A model generated the notes under the pieces. It saw nothing but the letters and a program-made list of their open reading frames with translations. It was not told the DNA's origin and did no database searches. Positions 40,310-47,544 of a stretch of DNA of 47,544 nucleotides are shown here, piece by piece. The position numbers and the translations under genes were made by a program. The first letter of the stretch is position 1, and each line of letters opens with the position of its first letter. This DNA is from Buttiauxella agrestis ATCC 33320 (GTDB lineage: Bacteria; Pseudomonadota; Gammaproteobacteria; Enterobacterales; Enterobacteriaceae), in NCBI RefSeq assembly GCF_000735355.1, contig NZ_JMPI01000016.1, forward strand, positions 1 to 47,544. Reading direction: 5' to 3'.

Positions 40310-41008
40310 ATGGTGAAAAAGATTCTATTGTCAGCTATAGCCGTGTGCAGCTTGTTCGCACTTTTTGGCTGTAATAACCGGGCTGAAGTTCAAACTTTGC
40401 AGCCAACACAAGCCGCAGAACTACAACCGATGCAGCAAAGCTATCGAGGTGTACTCCCTTGTGCGGATTGTTCAGGAATTGAAACGTCGCTGTTTTTAGA
40501 TAAAGATGGCTCGTGGGTCATGAATCAGCGCTACGAGGGCGCGAAAGAGCCAGCGGTATTTGCCTCATATGGCAGCTGGGCGCGTACGGCAGATAAATTA
40601 GTGTTGACCGAAAGCAACGGTGAAAAGCTCTACTTCCGTCCGAAAGGTGATGATCTGGAAATGTTGGATCGTTCCGGCAATTCTATTGAGTCCCAACTCA
40701 ATTACACCTTGAAGCCAATGAAAGCGGCGTTGCCTGCAACCCCAATGGCCATGAAAGGCATGTATAAATACATGGCTGATGCGGCGATTTTCCAGGATTG
40801 TGCCACGGGTAAAACGTTTGATGTAGCCAGCAACGCGGAACTTGAGCGTGGTTACGCAGCAGCTCGCGGTGAAGATTACCAGCCGGTGTTGCTGGTGGTA
40901 GAAGCGCACTTTACTTTGCAGGCCTCGCCAGACAGTGGGGAACTGAGAAAAACAGTTGTTACTGACCGGGCTGCAAAGTTCGAGCCGAAGAAAACCTGCC
41001 ACGACTGA
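40310..41008 (+). CDS. nlpE: Outer membrane lipoprotein NlpE (CutF), Cpx sensor
   Basis: NlpE reports surface adhesion, copper and lipoprotein trafficking stress to the CpxAR system. The 232-residue precursor has a lipobox ALFGC with lipidated Cys21 followed by Asn, consistent with the outer membrane. The N-terminal domain has the copper-related CADC pair in YRGVLPCADCSGIETSLFL. The C-terminal domain has QDCATGKTFDVASNAELERG and a final cysteine. It is slightly shorter than E. coli NlpE at the C-terminus. AAGGAAGAG is close to the ATG; the next codon, GTG, is an alternative. Confidence 0.94.
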   Translation: MVKKILLSAIAVCSLFALFGCNNRAEVQTLQPTQAAELQPMQQSYRGVLPCADCSGIETSLFLDKDGSWVMNQRYEGAKEPAVFASYGSWARTADKLVLTESNGEKLYFRPKGDDLEMLDRSGNSIESQLNYTLKPMKAALPATPMAMKGMYKYMADAAIFQDCATGKTFDVASNAELERGYAAARGEDYQPVLLVVEAHFTLQASPDSGELRKTVVTDRAAKFEPKKTCHD

Positions 41009-41020
41009 TAAAATCTTCAT

Positions 41021-41058
41021 AAAAAAAGCCCCGCCAGGTGACTAGCGGGGCTTTTTAT
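41021..41058. terminator. Bidirectional terminator between nlpE and proS
   Basis: AAAGCCCCGC (41025-41034) and GCGGGGCTTT (41045-41054) form a 10-bp stem flanked by As on the left and Ts on the right, between the convergent stops of nlpE and proS. Confidence 0.85.
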
Positions 41059-41075
41059 TTTGTACTGCTTAAATT

Positions 41076-42794
41076 TTAGCGCTGGATCTGGGCCAACAGG
41101 AAATCAATGATTTCGCTGGTTTTGATCATCTGCTTCTCACCTTCACGGCGATTTTTGTATTCAACTTCTTCGCTATCTAGATTGCGATCGCCGATAACAA
41201 CAGTGTGTGGAATACCAATCAGTTCCATGTCAGCAAACATCACGCCTGGACGCTCTTTACGGTCGTCCATCAGCACTTCAATGCCTTTAGCACGCAGAGT
41301 GGAGTACAGCTCTTCAGCCAGTTCTTTCACGCGGAAAGACTTGTGCATATTCATCGGCAGGATAGCAACCTGGAACGGTGCAATAGCGTCTGGCCACAGG
41401 ATGCCGCGCTCGTCGTTGTTCTGCTCAATGGCTGCTGCCACTACGCGAGTCACACCGATACCGTAGCAACCCATGGTCAGTGTCTGGTTACGACCATCTT
41501 CACCCTGAACAGAGGCTTTCATTGCTTCTGAATATTTGGTACCGAGCTGGAAGATGTGGCCAACTTCGATACCGCGTTTAATCAGCAGCGTACCTTTACC
41601 GTCCGGGCTTGGATCGCCTTCGACAACATTACGGATATCAGCAACTTCTGGCAGCGCAACGTCGCGTTCCCAGTTAATACCGACGAAGTGTTTGCCATCG
41701 ATATTTGCGCCAGCGGCGAAATCACTCATCGCAGCAACGGTACGGTCAACAACCACAGGGATTGGTAGATTAACTGGGCCAAGTGAACCTGGACCGGCTT
41801 TAACTACCGCACGAATTTCTTCTTCGGTTGCGAAAGTCAGCGGGGCAGCAACTTGCGGCAGTTTTTCGGCTTTAACTTCGTTCAGCTCGTGATCGCCGCG
41901 AACCAGCAAAGCAACCAGTGGGTAAGCGCTACCTTCAGCCGCTTTAACCATCAGAGTTTTGACTGTTTTATCAACTGGTAGGTTGAACTGCTCAACCAGC
42001 TCAGCGATGGTTTTCGCATTCGGGGTATCAATCTGCGTCATTTCAACGGCTGGTGCTGCACGGCCGCCAACCGGAGCAACCGCTTCTGCAAACTCGATAT
42101 TCGCTGCGTACTCAGATTCGGTCGAGAAGATGACATCATCTTCACCGCTTTGTGCCAGCACCTGGAATTCATGAGAAGCGCTGCCACCAATAGAACCGGT
42201 ATCAGCTTCTACTGCGCGGAAATCCAGACCCATACGGGTGAAGATTTTGCTGTATGCCTGATACATCGCATCGTAAGTTTCCTGCAAGGATTCCTGAGAG
42301 GTATGGAAAGAGTAAGCGTCTTTCATCAGGAATTCACGGGAACGCATCACGCCGAAACGTGGGCGAACTTCGTCACGGAACTTAGTCTGAATCTGGAAGA
42401 AGTTCAGTGGCAGTTGTTTGTAAGAGCTGAGTTCATTACGAATCAAGTCAGTGATGACTTCTTCGTGAGTTGGGCCGAGGACAAATGGACGATCGCCACG
42501 GTCAACAAAACGCAGCAGCTCTGGGCCATACTGTTCCCAACGACCACTTTCTTGCCACAAATCTGCGGGCTGAACCACGGGCATGCACATCTCGATGGCA
42601 CCGGCGTTGTTCATCTCTTCACGCACGATGTTTTCGACTTTTTTCAGGACGCGCAGACCGGTTGGCAACCAGGTATACAAACCAGAAGCGAGTTTGCGGA
42701 TCATCCCGGCACGCAGCATCAGTTGGTGGCTGATGACCTCAGCGTCGGCTGGTGTCTCCTTCAGTGTGGAGAGCAGATATTGGCTAGTACGCAT
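41076..42794 (-). CDS. proS: Prolyl-tRNA synthetase
   Basis: ProRS charges tRNA-Pro and edits mischarged Ala-tRNA-Pro. With the ATG at 42794 it has 572 residues, as in E. coli, starting [20 protein letters not shown]; upstream open sequence is leader. Class II motif 2 is [20 protein letters not shown] and motif 3 [17 protein letters not shown]. The bacterial-type editing insertion (about 225-405) and the C-terminal anticodon-binding domain ([20 protein letters not shown]) are present. A TTGACA box and a small leader hairpin lie upstream. Confidence 0.98.
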   Translation of the reverse strand: MRTSQYLLSTLKETPADAEVISHQLMLRAGMIRKLASGLYTWLPTGLRVLKKVENIVREEMNNAGAIEMCMPVVQPADLWQESGRWEQYGPELLRFVDRGDRPFVLGPTHEEVITDLIRNELSSYKQLPLNFFQIQTKFRDEVRPRFGVMRSREFLMKDAYSFHTSQESLQETYDAMYQAYSKIFTRMGLDFRAVEADTGSIGGSASHEFQVLAQSGEDDVIFSTESEYAANIEFAEAVAPVGGRAAPAVEMTQIDTPNAKTIAELVEQFNLPVDKTVKTLMVKAAEGSAYPLVALLVRGDHELNEVKAEKLPQVAAPLTFATEEEIRAVVKAGPGSLGPVNLPIPVVVDRTVAAMSDFAAGANIDGKHFVGINWERDVALPEVADIRNVVEGDPSPDGKGTLLIKRGIEVGHIFQLGTKYSEAMKASVQGEDGRNQTLTMGCYGIGVTRVVAAAIEQNNDERGILWPDAIAPFQVAILPMNMHKSFRVKELAEELYSTLRAKGIEVLMDDRKERPGVMFADMELIGIPHTVVIGDRNLDSEEVEYKNRREGEKQMIKTSEIIDFLLAQIQR

Positions 42795-42827
42795 GTTGTT
42801 ACGGTTCCATTTGAACGGCAGATAACT

Positions 42828-42890
42828 GGCTACCTGAGTAGCCTGATGCAAAATAAGTGTTTTAGTTTACCAGTGTGGCAGGAATGTCAA
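42828..42890 (-). promoter_or_regulatory. Candidate proS promoter and leader hairpin
   Basis: On the minus strand TTGACA (42890-42885) is followed after 15 bp by TAAACT (42869-42864). In the leader GGCTAC, CTGA and GTAGCC (42828-42843) form a perfect 6-bp stem. The spacer is short, so the -10 assignment is tentative. Confidence 0.4.
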
Positions 42891-42907
42891 AAGAGAAGGG
42901 CGATAAA

Positions 42908-43615
42908 TTAACGGTTCTCAACGGCAAACACTTCCGAGCCGTGCTCAGTTACACGCCAGCGAACATTAAAATCTAGCAATAAAACGGCGTAGCTTTTACC
43001 AGGGTCTTCTGCTTTACGATAGGCCGGGCGTGGGTCTTGTGCCAGCACCTGGCGGATAAAACGCTCAATGTACGGATAATGTTTATCGAGTAACGATAAT
43101 CGCTGTTGTACTTCTGGCGTGAAATAAACCGACATATCGGCAACGGGAGCATTTTGCGCGTAACCCGCAACGGCTTCTGGTATCGCTTCGGCAAATGGTA
43201 AATAAGGTTTGATATCAACGACCGGCGTACCATCGACTAAATCCAGACTGCCCAACTGCAAAATGACCTGATCTTTTTGGCAACGAATCCCTTTCAGCTC
43301 GACCAAAGACATGCCGATGGGATTCGGGCGAAAGGTGGAACGCGTAGCAAATACGCCCATCCTCGCGTTTCCACCGAGCCGTGGCGGACGTACCGTGGGC
43401 CGCCAGCCACCTTCCATCGTTTGGTGGAAGACAAAAAGCAGCCATAGATGGCTAAAGCCTTCAAGGCCGCGTACGGCATCTGCCACATTATACGGAGGCA
43501 GTAAATGCAATTCGCCACCGCCATCAGTGACTAAACCGGGTTGGCGGGGAACGGCAAACTTCTCTTTATAAGGAGAGTGAATAACGCCAATTTGCTCAAA
43601 ACCAAATGCTGTCAT
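42908..43615 (-). CDS. trmO: tRNA (N6-threonylcarbamoyladenosine37-N6)-methyltransferase TrmO
   Basis: TrmO (TsaA/YaeB) methylates t6A37 to m6t6A in tRNA-Thr using S-adenosylmethionine. The 235-residue protein starts MTAFGFEQIGVIHSPYKEKF; the beta-barrel SAM site shows RPTVRPPRLGGNARMGVFA, TRSTFRPNPIGMSLVEL and LDLVDGTPVVDIKPYLPF. The C-terminal VLAQDPRPAYRK is characteristic. Its ATG overlaps the rcsF stop (ATGA), as in E. coli. Confidence 0.96.
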   Translation of the reverse strand: MTAFGFEQIGVIHSPYKEKFAVPRQPGLVTDGGGELHLLPPYNVADAVRGLEGFSHLWLLFVFHQTMEGGWRPTVRPPRLGGNARMGVFATRSTFRPNPIGMSLVELKGIRCQKDQVILQLGSLDLVDGTPVVDIKPYLPFAEAIPEAVAGYAQNAPVADMSVYFTPEVQQRLSLLDKHYPYIERFIRQVLAQDPRPAYRKAEDPGKSYAVLLLDFNVRWRVTEHGSEVFAVENR

Positions 43616-44016
43616 TTTGCGGAGACGTTTAACGCAGACCCAACACAAACGGCCTGACGGTAGCAACCTGGCGTGCCGCTAGTCACATCACAACTATGCA
43701 ACAGCACCGCGTTTGCTTTCATTTTTGATGCGTTAACTTGCAAGCGTTTACGAGCTGTCGGGATATTGGGTGGAGAATCCTGATTGCTAACCTGGCATGA
43801 ATCGCCACTGACTTCACCGAGATCGCGGAATGGCTTACCGACTAACTCTTCAGCATTGGTATAGATTTTTACGGGTGCTGGTTTCACGGCCTTAGGTTTT
43901 GCAGGCTCGGCTTTCGGCGGTGTTGCAGTGCTTTTGATAGGTTCAACGGGGGATCTGCTTAGCATCGTACAGCCGCTGAGCATGACTGCTAATAAACAGA
44001 TCGGTAAAGCACGCAT
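43612..44016 (-). CDS. rcsF: Rcs stress sensor lipoprotein RcsF
   Basis: RcsF is an outer-membrane lipoprotein that senses LPS and peptidoglycan damage and activates the Rcs phosphorelay through IgaA; it is displayed through BamA-OMP complexes. The 134-residue precursor has lipobox MLSGC (Cys16), a Pro/Lys-rich linker (about 25-50: TPPKAEPAKPKAVKPAPVK) and the four disulfide cysteines Cys74, Cys109, Cys118 and Cys124 of the signalling domain. GAGGAAAAATT precedes the ATG. It is the first gene of rcsF-trmO. Confidence 0.97.
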   Translation of the reverse strand: MRALPICLLAVMLSGCTMLSRSPVEPIKSTATPPKAEPAKPKAVKPAPVKIYTNAEELVGKPFRDLGEVSGDSCQVSNQDSPPNIPTARKRLQVNASKMKANAVLLHSCDVTSGTPGCYRQAVCVGSALNVSAK

Positions 44017-44075
44017 AATTTTTCCTCAATGAATGATAAAACGCGATTATTGAACCAAGCTCTCGTACAAATAAC

Positions 44076-44097
44076 AAGACGGGCATAAGCCCGTCTT
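44076..44097 (-). terminator. metNIQ terminator
   Basis: AAGACGGGC, loop ATAA and GCCCGTCTT form a perfect 9-bp stem about 35 bp beyond the metQ stop. On the minus strand GTTATTTG follows, a modest T-rich tail. Confidence 0.8.
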
Positions 44098-44130
44098 AGA
44101 TTATTTACGCAAAAATAGAAGAATGGAAAC

Positions 44131-44946
44131 TTACCAGCCTTTTACTGCGCCGCCGTTGAAGACTTTGTTTGCTGCATCGTAAACTTCATCAGACTGATAA
44201 GCCTGAACGAATTTCTTCACGTTTTCAGCGTCTTTGTTGTCTTCGCGGGAAACGATCAGGTTTACGTATGGAGAGTCTTTATCTTCAACGAAGATACCGT
44301 CTTTCGCTGGAGTCAGGCCAATCTGGCTTGCATAGGTGGTGTTGATGATAGCCAGTGCAATCTGAGCATCGTCCAAAGAACGTGGCAACTGTGGTGCTTC
44401 CAGTTCAACCAGTTTCAGATTTTTAGGGTTCTCAGTTACATCCAGAACAGTTGGCAGCAGACCGACACCATCTTTCAGTTTGATCAGACCTTGTTTTTGC
44501 AGCAGCAGCAGGGAACGGCCAAGGTTAGTTGGGTCGTTTGGCAGGGCAATTTGCGCGCCAGTTTGCAGCTCATCTATAGATTTGATCTTTTTGGAGTAGC
44601 CAGCGATTGGGTAAACAAAGGTATTACCCACACCAACCAGTTTGTAGCCACGATCTTTGATCTGCTGGTCCAGGTATGGTTTATGCTGGAAGGCGTTAGC
44701 GTCGATGTCGCCTTTGCTCAGCGCTTCGTTAGGCAGAACGTAATCGTTGAAAGTCACTAGCTCAACATCCAGGCCATATTTTTCTTTTGCGACTTTCACT
44801 GCAACTTCTGCAACTTGTTGTTCAGCACCAACGATGACGCCAACTTTAATATGGTTTGGATCTTTCTCGTCTTGACCACAACCCACGAGTGCCAGAGACC
44901 CAATCAGAGCACCAACTGCTGCAAAGGTTTTAAATTTAAAAGACAT
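44131..44946 (-). CDS. metQ: D-/L-methionine-binding lipoprotein MetQ
   Basis: MetQ is the substrate-binding lipoprotein of the MetNIQ methionine importer. The 271-residue precursor has lipobox LALVGC (Cys23) and the NlpA-family mature part: IKVGVIVGAEQQVAEVAVKV, QHKPYLDQQIKDRGY and NDPTNLGRSLLLLQKQGLI, the last forming part of the methionine pocket. It ends FNGGAVKGW. It is 45 bp downstream of metI and last in the operon. Confidence 0.97.
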   Translation of the reverse strand: MSFKFKTFAAVGALIGSLALVGCGQDEKDPNHIKVGVIVGAEQQVAEVAVKVAKEKYGLDVELVTFNDYVLPNEALSKGDIDANAFQHKPYLDQQIKDRGYKLVGVGNTFVYPIAGYSKKIKSIDELQTGAQIALPNDPTNLGRSLLLLQKQGLIKLKDGVGLLPTVLDVTENPKNLKLVELEAPQLPRSLDDAQIALAIINTTYASQIGLTPAKDGIFVEDKDSPYVNLIVSREDNKDAENVKKFVQAYQSDEVYDAANKVFNGGAVKGW

Positions 44947-44991
44947 ATCCCTTCCTTACTATGTGTAAAAAACGATGTTGTGTTGAACGTA

Positions 44992-45645
44992 TTATTTGTG
45001 AGTTACAGCCCGGACGATACGATCGCCTGAGAATTGAATTAAATACACTAATACCACCAATAACACTAATACCGTATTCATCACGGTAGCGTTATAACCG
45101 ATATAACCGTATTGATAACCAATTTGACCTAAACCGCCAGCGCCCACGGCGCCGCCCATTGCAGAATAGCCAACCAGAGTAATCAGTGTGATGGTCGCCG
45201 CATTCACCAAACCTGGCAGTGCTTCAGGCAGCAATACTTTGCGGATAATTTGCATTGGCGTCGCGCCCATCGCACGTGAGGCTTCAATCAGGCCTGATGG
45301 AATTTCCAACAGGGCGTTTTCTACCATACGAGCAATAAATGGTGCTGCGCCTACTGTTAACGGCACGATTGCAGCTTGTAGACCAATCGAGGTTCCGACA
45401 ATCATCCGGGTAAATGGAATCATCCATACCAGTAATATAATGAACGGAATGGAACGGAAGATATTTACCAGCGCTGACAGGCTATTATAAAGCTTCGCGT
45501 TCGCGCTGATTTGGCCTGGGCGGGTAATATAAAGAAGCACGCCTACAGGAAGTCCCAGAACAAAGCCAAAGAAGCCGGACACAAACGTCATCGCCAGCGT
45601 TTCATATACTCCTTTAAGGAGTAACCACATCATTGGCTCAGACAT
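44992..45645 (-). CDS. metI: D-methionine ABC transporter permease MetI
   Basis: MetI forms the membrane channel of the methionine importer. The 217-residue protein has five hydrophobic segments and the EAA coupling loop [19 protein letters not shown], which contacts MetN. It starts [20 protein letters not shown] and ends AVTHK. Its start overlaps the metN stop by 8 bp. Confidence 0.97.
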   Translation of the reverse strand: MSEPMMWLLLKGVYETLAMTFVSGFFGFVLGLPVGVLLYITRPGQISANAKLYNSLSALVNIFRSIPFIILLVWMIPFTRMIVGTSIGLQAAIVPLTVGAAPFIARMVENALLEIPSGLIEASRAMGATPMQIIRKVLLPEALPGLVNAATITLITLVGYSAMGGAVGAGGLGQIGYQYGYIGYNATVMNTVLVLLVVLVYLIQFSGDRIVRAVTHK

Positions 45646-46669
45646 AACCCAGCACCTCTACTTTTACATGTTGCTGCTGCAAGTATGCGATTGCAGCGTC
45701 CATATCCTGATGTTCACCATGCAGCTCGCACAGCATAATGCCGAACTTCACACCACCGGCGTAATCCATCTGCGCGCTGATGATATTGCTGTTTACATTA
45801 AAGCGGCGTGCGGTTTCGGAAAGAAGCGGCGCATCAACTGACTGGCCGGTAAATTCCAGGCGAAGCAGTGGAACGGTAGTCTCGTTTTTCTCTGTGCTTA
45901 AACGCTGGGCGTAATCTTCCGGGATATCCAGATGCAAAGTTGATTGAATAAATTGCTGCGCAAGAGGTGTTTTCGGATGAGAGAACACTTCGCTTACAGT
46001 GTCTTGTTCTATTAACTCACCGTCACTAATGACTGCGACGCAATCACAGATGCGTTTTACAACATCCATTTCATGAGTAATTAAGAGAATCGTCAGGCCA
46101 AGACGGCGGTTTATATCTTTCAGCAACTCCAGAATCGAACGTGTTGTTGCTGGATCCAGGGCGCTGGTGGCTTCATCACACAAAAGCACTTTAGGGTTGC
46201 TTGCCAGCGCACGCGCAATCGCTACGCGCTGTTTTTGCCCGCCGGACAAGTTGGCTGGATAAGCATCGTGCTTTTCGCTCAGCCCGACCAGATCGAGCAA
46301 CTCTGATACCCGGCGTTTGATTTCTTCGCGCGGTGTATTATCCAGCTCCAACGGTAATGCAACATTGCCGTAAACTGTGCGGGAAGAGAGCAAGTTAAAA
46401 TGCTGAAAAATCATGCCAATCTGACGGCGTGCTTTGGTCAGCTGGCTTTCAGAAAGTGTGGTCAGTTCCTGGCCATCGACCTGGACTGAACCTTGCGTTG
46501 GACGCTCAAGCAGGTTTACGCAACGGATAAGTGTGCTTTTCCCAGCACCTGATGCGCCAATCACGCCATAAATTTGCCCGGCAGGAACATGCAAACTGAC
46601 ATTATTCAATGCCTGGATGCTGCGATTCCCTTGCTGGAACACTTTGGTGATATTCGAAAGTTTAATCAT
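45638..46669 (-). CDS. metN: Methionine ABC transporter ATP-binding protein MetN
   Basis: MetN powers methionine import and carries a regulatory NIL (C2) domain that binds methionine for transinhibition. The ATG at 46669 gives 343 residues, as in E. coli, starting [14 protein letters not shown]; the open frame upstream is leader. Walker [10 protein letters not shown] (38-46), the signature LSGGQKQR, Walker [13 protein letters not shown] and switch His in LLITHEMD are intact. The NIL domain occupies about 265-343 ([20 protein letters not shown]). Met-box-like sites lie about 80 bp upstream. Confidence 0.97.
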   Translation of the reverse strand: MIKLSNITKVFQQGNRSIQALNNVSLHVPAGQIYGVIGASGAGKSTLIRCVNLLERPTQGSVQVDGQELTTLSESQLTKARRQIGMIFQHFNLLSSRTVYGNVALPLELDNTPREEIKRRVSELLDLVGLSEKHDAYPANLSGGQKQRVAIARALASNPKVLLCDEATSALDPATTRSILELLKDINRRLGLTILLITHEMDVVKRICDCVAVISDGELIEQDTVSEVFSHPKTPLAQQFIQSTLHLDIPEDYAQRLSTEKNETTVPLLRLEFTGQSVDAPLLSETARRFNVNSNIISAQMDYAGGVKFGIMLCELHGEHQDMDAAIAYLQQQHVKVEVLGYV

Positions 46670-46746
46670 TAGGTTATTTATTATCGTATGAGTGTAAGCC
46701 GTGGCATTTTCTGCTGCCGACAACGGGCGATGACCGTTATCGATAT

Positions 46747-46770
46747 GGATGTTAAGGCATCCAGACGTCT
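46747..46770 (-). promoter_or_regulatory. Met boxes (MetJ operator) upstream of metN
   Basis: AGACGTCT (46763-46770) is a perfect 8-bp Met box. The adjoining octamers AGGCATCC (46755-46762) and GGATGTTA region (46747-46754) match it at about 5 and 4 positions, as expected for tandem MetJ dimers. metN is repressed by MetJ with S-adenosylmethionine in E. coli. Confidence 0.75.
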
Positions 46771-46859
46771 AAATCAATCTGCGAATGATTGTCTATTCCC
46801 GCCAGGATAAGAAATCATGCGATACTACCGCTAATAATCCCAGTTTCAGGAGTTTCCAA

Positions 46860-47426
46860 GTGGCACAGTCTGTTCCCGCTATTTTTCTCGATCGTGATGG
46901 CACCATTAATGTTGATCATGGCTATGTCCATGAAGTTGATCAGTTTGAGTTCATTGATGGTGTAATTGATGCAATGCGTGAGTTAAAAGCAATGGGCTAT
47001 GCGTTAGTGCTTGTCACCAATCAGTCAGGTATCGCCCGCGGCATGTTTACTGAAGCGGATTTTGAAAATCTCACAGAATGGATGGACTGGTCTTTAGCAG
47101 ACCGTGGCGTTGATCTTGATGGCATCTATTATTGTCCGCATCATCCCGAGGCAATAGTAGAAGAGTTTCGCCAAAGCTGTGATTGCCGCAAACCGCAACC
47201 GGGTATGTTGCTTTCCGCTCAAGAGTTTCTACATATAGATATGGCCTCTTCTTATATGGTTGGCGACAAACTAGAAGACATGCAGGCGGCATCAGCGGCA
47301 CAAGTAGGGACAAAAGTGCTGGTTCGCAGCGGTAAGCCAGTGACTGAAGAAAGCGAAGCGGCGGCAGATTTGGTAATTAATAGCCTCAGCGACCTGCCAA
47401 AAGCGATTAAAGCGCGTCAAAAATAG
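46860..47426 (+). CDS. gmhB: D-glycero-beta-D-manno-heptose 1,7-bisphosphate 7-phosphatase
   Basis: GmhB removes the 7-phosphate in ADP-heptose synthesis for the LPS inner core. The start is the GTG at 46860 (read [20 protein letters not shown]) with CAGGAG nearby, giving 188 residues (191 in E. coli); the open extension to 46785 is not conserved. HAD motifs are FLDRDGT (Asp11, Asp13), LVTNQSG and [12 protein letters not shown]. Zinc ligands are in YYCPHHP and SCDCRKP. It is divergent from metN and lies just upstream of an rRNA operon. Confidence 0.96.
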   Translation: MAQSVPAIFLDRDGTINVDHGYVHEVDQFEFIDGVIDAMRELKAMGYALVLVTNQSGIARGMFTEADFENLTEWMDWSLADRGVDLDGIYYCPHHPEAIVEEFRQSCDCRKPQPGMLLSAQEFLHIDMASSYMVGDKLEDMQAASAAQVGTKVLVRSGKPVTEESEAAADLVINSLSDLPKAIKARQK

Positions 47427-47544
47427 ACGTGGCGCTCGAAAAATAAGCGTTCGGTCATGATTTTGAAATTAGGGGTTGTCAGCTCCCAGAAAATCCCTAT
47501 ACTGCGCCTCCACTGACACGGCACAACGGCTTACAAACCGGCCC
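47427..47544 (+). promoter_or_regulatory. rRNA operon P1 promoter and start of leader (rrnH position)
   Basis: TTGTCA (47476-47481), a 16-bp spacer and TATACT (47498-47503) are followed by the discriminator GCGCCTCC and a likely start at A47512. The leader CACTGACACGGCACAACGGC matches that of E. coli rrn P1. The AT-rich stretch before the -35 (about 47458-47470) fits an UP element. The 16S gene itself lies beyond the window. Confidence 0.9.

Noticed and set aside
42150-42911. Open frame of 253 codons antisense to proS
   Set aside because: proS is certain on the other strand; the frame has no ribosome binding site or recognisable motif and reflects codon bias.

Overview
The window is a contiguous piece of an enterobacterial chromosome. 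Gene content and order are essentially those of the Escherichia coli '4-minute' region running from hemL to the rrnH promoter. Protein lengths, non-ATG starts (frr GTG, cdsA TTG, skp GTG, fabZ TTG, lpxA GTG), gene overlaps and many residues match E. coli K-12 closely, but sequence divergence and several intergenic differences show it is another genus of Enterobacteriaceae. A Buttiauxella/Kluyvera/Enterobacter-like bacterium would fit; that is a guess from memory, not a search result.

Layout. 1-2760: 5' part of hemL (reverse), clcA and erpA, then an ERIC-type repeat carrying an extra internal segment and a REP-like hairpin. 2763-4918 (reverse): mtnN-btuF-yadS. 5012-8112: dgt and the envelope protease degP behind a sigma-E-like promoter. 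8276-9433: cdaR with a candidate operator. 9465-14358 (reverse): map-glnD-dapD-yaeH. 14481-18107: translation and nucleotide genes rpsB, tsf, pyrH, frr. 18108-34178: a long forward cluster covering isoprenoid/undecaprenyl synthesis (dxr, uppS), phospholipid synthesis (cdsA), envelope stress and outer-membrane assembly (rseP, bamA, skp), lipid A and fatty acid synthesis (lpxD, fabZ, lpxA, lpxB, accA) and replication (rnhB, dnaE). 34346-38615: ldcC, yaeR, tilS and a small c-type cytochrome gene absent from this place in E. coli. 38661-39108 (reverse): yaeP-rof. 39313-41008: yaeQ-arfB-nlpE. 41076-46669 (reverse): proS, rcsF-trmO and the methionine ABC importer metN-metI-metQ, the last with Met-box-like sites. 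46860-47426: gmhB. The window ends inside the leader of an rRNA operon whose P1 promoter core (TTGTCA-N16-TATACT) is visible; no 16S sequence is reached.

How it fits together. The central block couples making envelope parts (undecaprenyl-PP, CDP-diacylglycerol, lipid A, malonyl-CoA) to their assembly and surveillance (BamA, Skp, DegP, RseP, with NlpE and RcsF as outer-membrane stress sensors nearby), interleaved with core translation and replication genes. I saw no prophage, transposase, CRISPR array, defence island or unknown multigene system. The one accessory coding gene is the cytochrome c (38304-38615), which overlaps tilS. Other points of interest are regulatory or structural: the modified ERIC, a candidate CdaR operator, hairpins between lpxD and fabZ and between map and glnD, a tandem duplication at the btuF start, and a short BamA loop.
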